In this document: in pieces, positions 6,418-6,734 of the stretch
Position numbering within the stretch: the stretch's first letter is position 1
Layout of the letters: each line of letters opens with the position of its first letter
Assembly (NCBI GenBank): GCA_945903885.1
Contig: CAMDPB010000059.1
Coordinates: forward strand, 1 to 6,734
Direction of reading: 5' to 3'
From: Candidatus Finniella inopinata
GTDB lineage: Bacteria > Pseudomonadota > Alphaproteobacteria > Paracaedibacterales > CAITNM01
Length of the DNA stretch: 6,734 bases
Program-made: the position numbers and the translations under genes
Notes under the pieces: model-generated
Databases searched by the model: none
The model's input: the letters and a program-made list of their open reading frames with translations, nothing else
Told to the model about the DNA's origin: nothing

Positions 6418-6734
6418 GGCCTTATTTCAATTTTTGTGCCGGTTGTTGTTGCATCATAAATTTCTTTAATTTCTTCGTTTGTAACGGCAACACAGCCAAG
6501 GGTCCAATCGTTATTCACATGCGACTTTCCTAACCAAGAAAATGTTTTGCCCAAACCATGAATCATAATTTGACCACCGGCAGACACACCTTTTTTTCGA
6601 GCATTTTTTTGGTCATGTGCATTAGGGTACGAAACTTGTAACGCTAAATAAAACTGACTGTTGGGATACTTATTAGAAACAAAATAAATTCCTTCGGGTG
6701 TTTTGCCATCACCTTCTTGTTCTTTATGACCAAT
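6414..6734 (-). CDS. L,D-transpeptidase (YkuD) domain protein, 5' end beyond window
   Basis: The last 106 residues of a YkuD/ErfK-type L,D-transpeptidase are visible; the start lies beyond the right edge. Such enzymes cross-link peptidoglycan 3-3 or attach proteins to it in the periplasm, using a cysteine. Visible are GHKEQEGDGKTPEGIYFV (from residue 2 of the fragment), the conserved IMIHGLG with His59 and the catalytic block DWTLGCVAVTNEEIKEIY with Cys81. This order (His-Gly, then the GC pair followed by VTNEEI) is typical of the YafK-like branch. The family identification is secure; cross-linking versus an amidase-type role cannot be decided. The C-terminus (TKIEIRP) ends cleanly in TGA, which overlaps the ATG of the phosphotransferase fragment by 4 bases. 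The coding strand holds two A7 runs (6591-6597 and 6604-6610). Confidence 0.92.
   Translation of the reverse strand: MGHKEQEGDGKTPEGIYFVSNKYPNSQFYLALQVSYPNAHDQKNARKKGVSAGGQIMIHGLGKTFSWLGKSHVNNDWTLGCVAVTNEEIKEIYDATTTGTKIEIRP

Noticed and set aside
1..6734. A new defence, mobile or secretion system in this window
   Set aside because: All major ORFs match known housekeeping or envelope families. No repeats, integrase, transposase, toxin-antitoxin pair or CRISPR pattern could be seen.

Overview
The window looks like an ordinary, gene-dense chromosomal stretch of an AT-rich alphaproteobacterium. The LepA sequence has alphaproteobacterial wording (for example the MKEQILDSMDIERERG switch region and AIDNNHDIVTVLNKID). 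The small SH3 protein belongs to a family I know mainly from alphaproteobacteria. The low GC content and tight packing would fit a host-associated Rickettsiales/Holosporales-type lineage. That placement is inference from sequence flavour, not a search result.

Layout: the left half is on the plus strand and holds lepA (5' end cut by the window edge) followed 17 bases later by a large S9-family serine peptidase with an N-terminal membrane segment. The right half is entirely on the minus strand. Read in its own direction it holds an L,D-transpeptidase (YkuD) gene cut by the right edge, an APH-type phosphotransferase gene, lipB, a 161-base gap, dut, and a small secreted SH3-domain gene. The two transcription units meet tail to tail, with their stop codons overlapping inside a 16-bp perfect palindrome.

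The minus-strand genes are tightly coupled. The ykuD stop overlaps the phosphotransferase start as ATGA, the phosphotransferase and lipB are 3 bases apart, and dut and the SH3 gene overlap by 7 bases. The products are mostly housekeeping: translation (EF4), dUTP removal, protein lipoylation and cell-wall cross-linking, plus an exported SH3 protein that may bind the wall or envelope.

The most notable irregularity is that the phosphotransferase reading frame really begins at 6417, but it is broken by an in-frame TAA at 6331-6333. Only the downstream 291 codons (GTG start) look like a normal ORF. A second point is the S9 peptidase, which has two well-placed start sites that would give a membrane-anchored and a soluble form. 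I found no mobile element, CRISPR array, tRNA or rRNA, and no convincing previously undescribed system.
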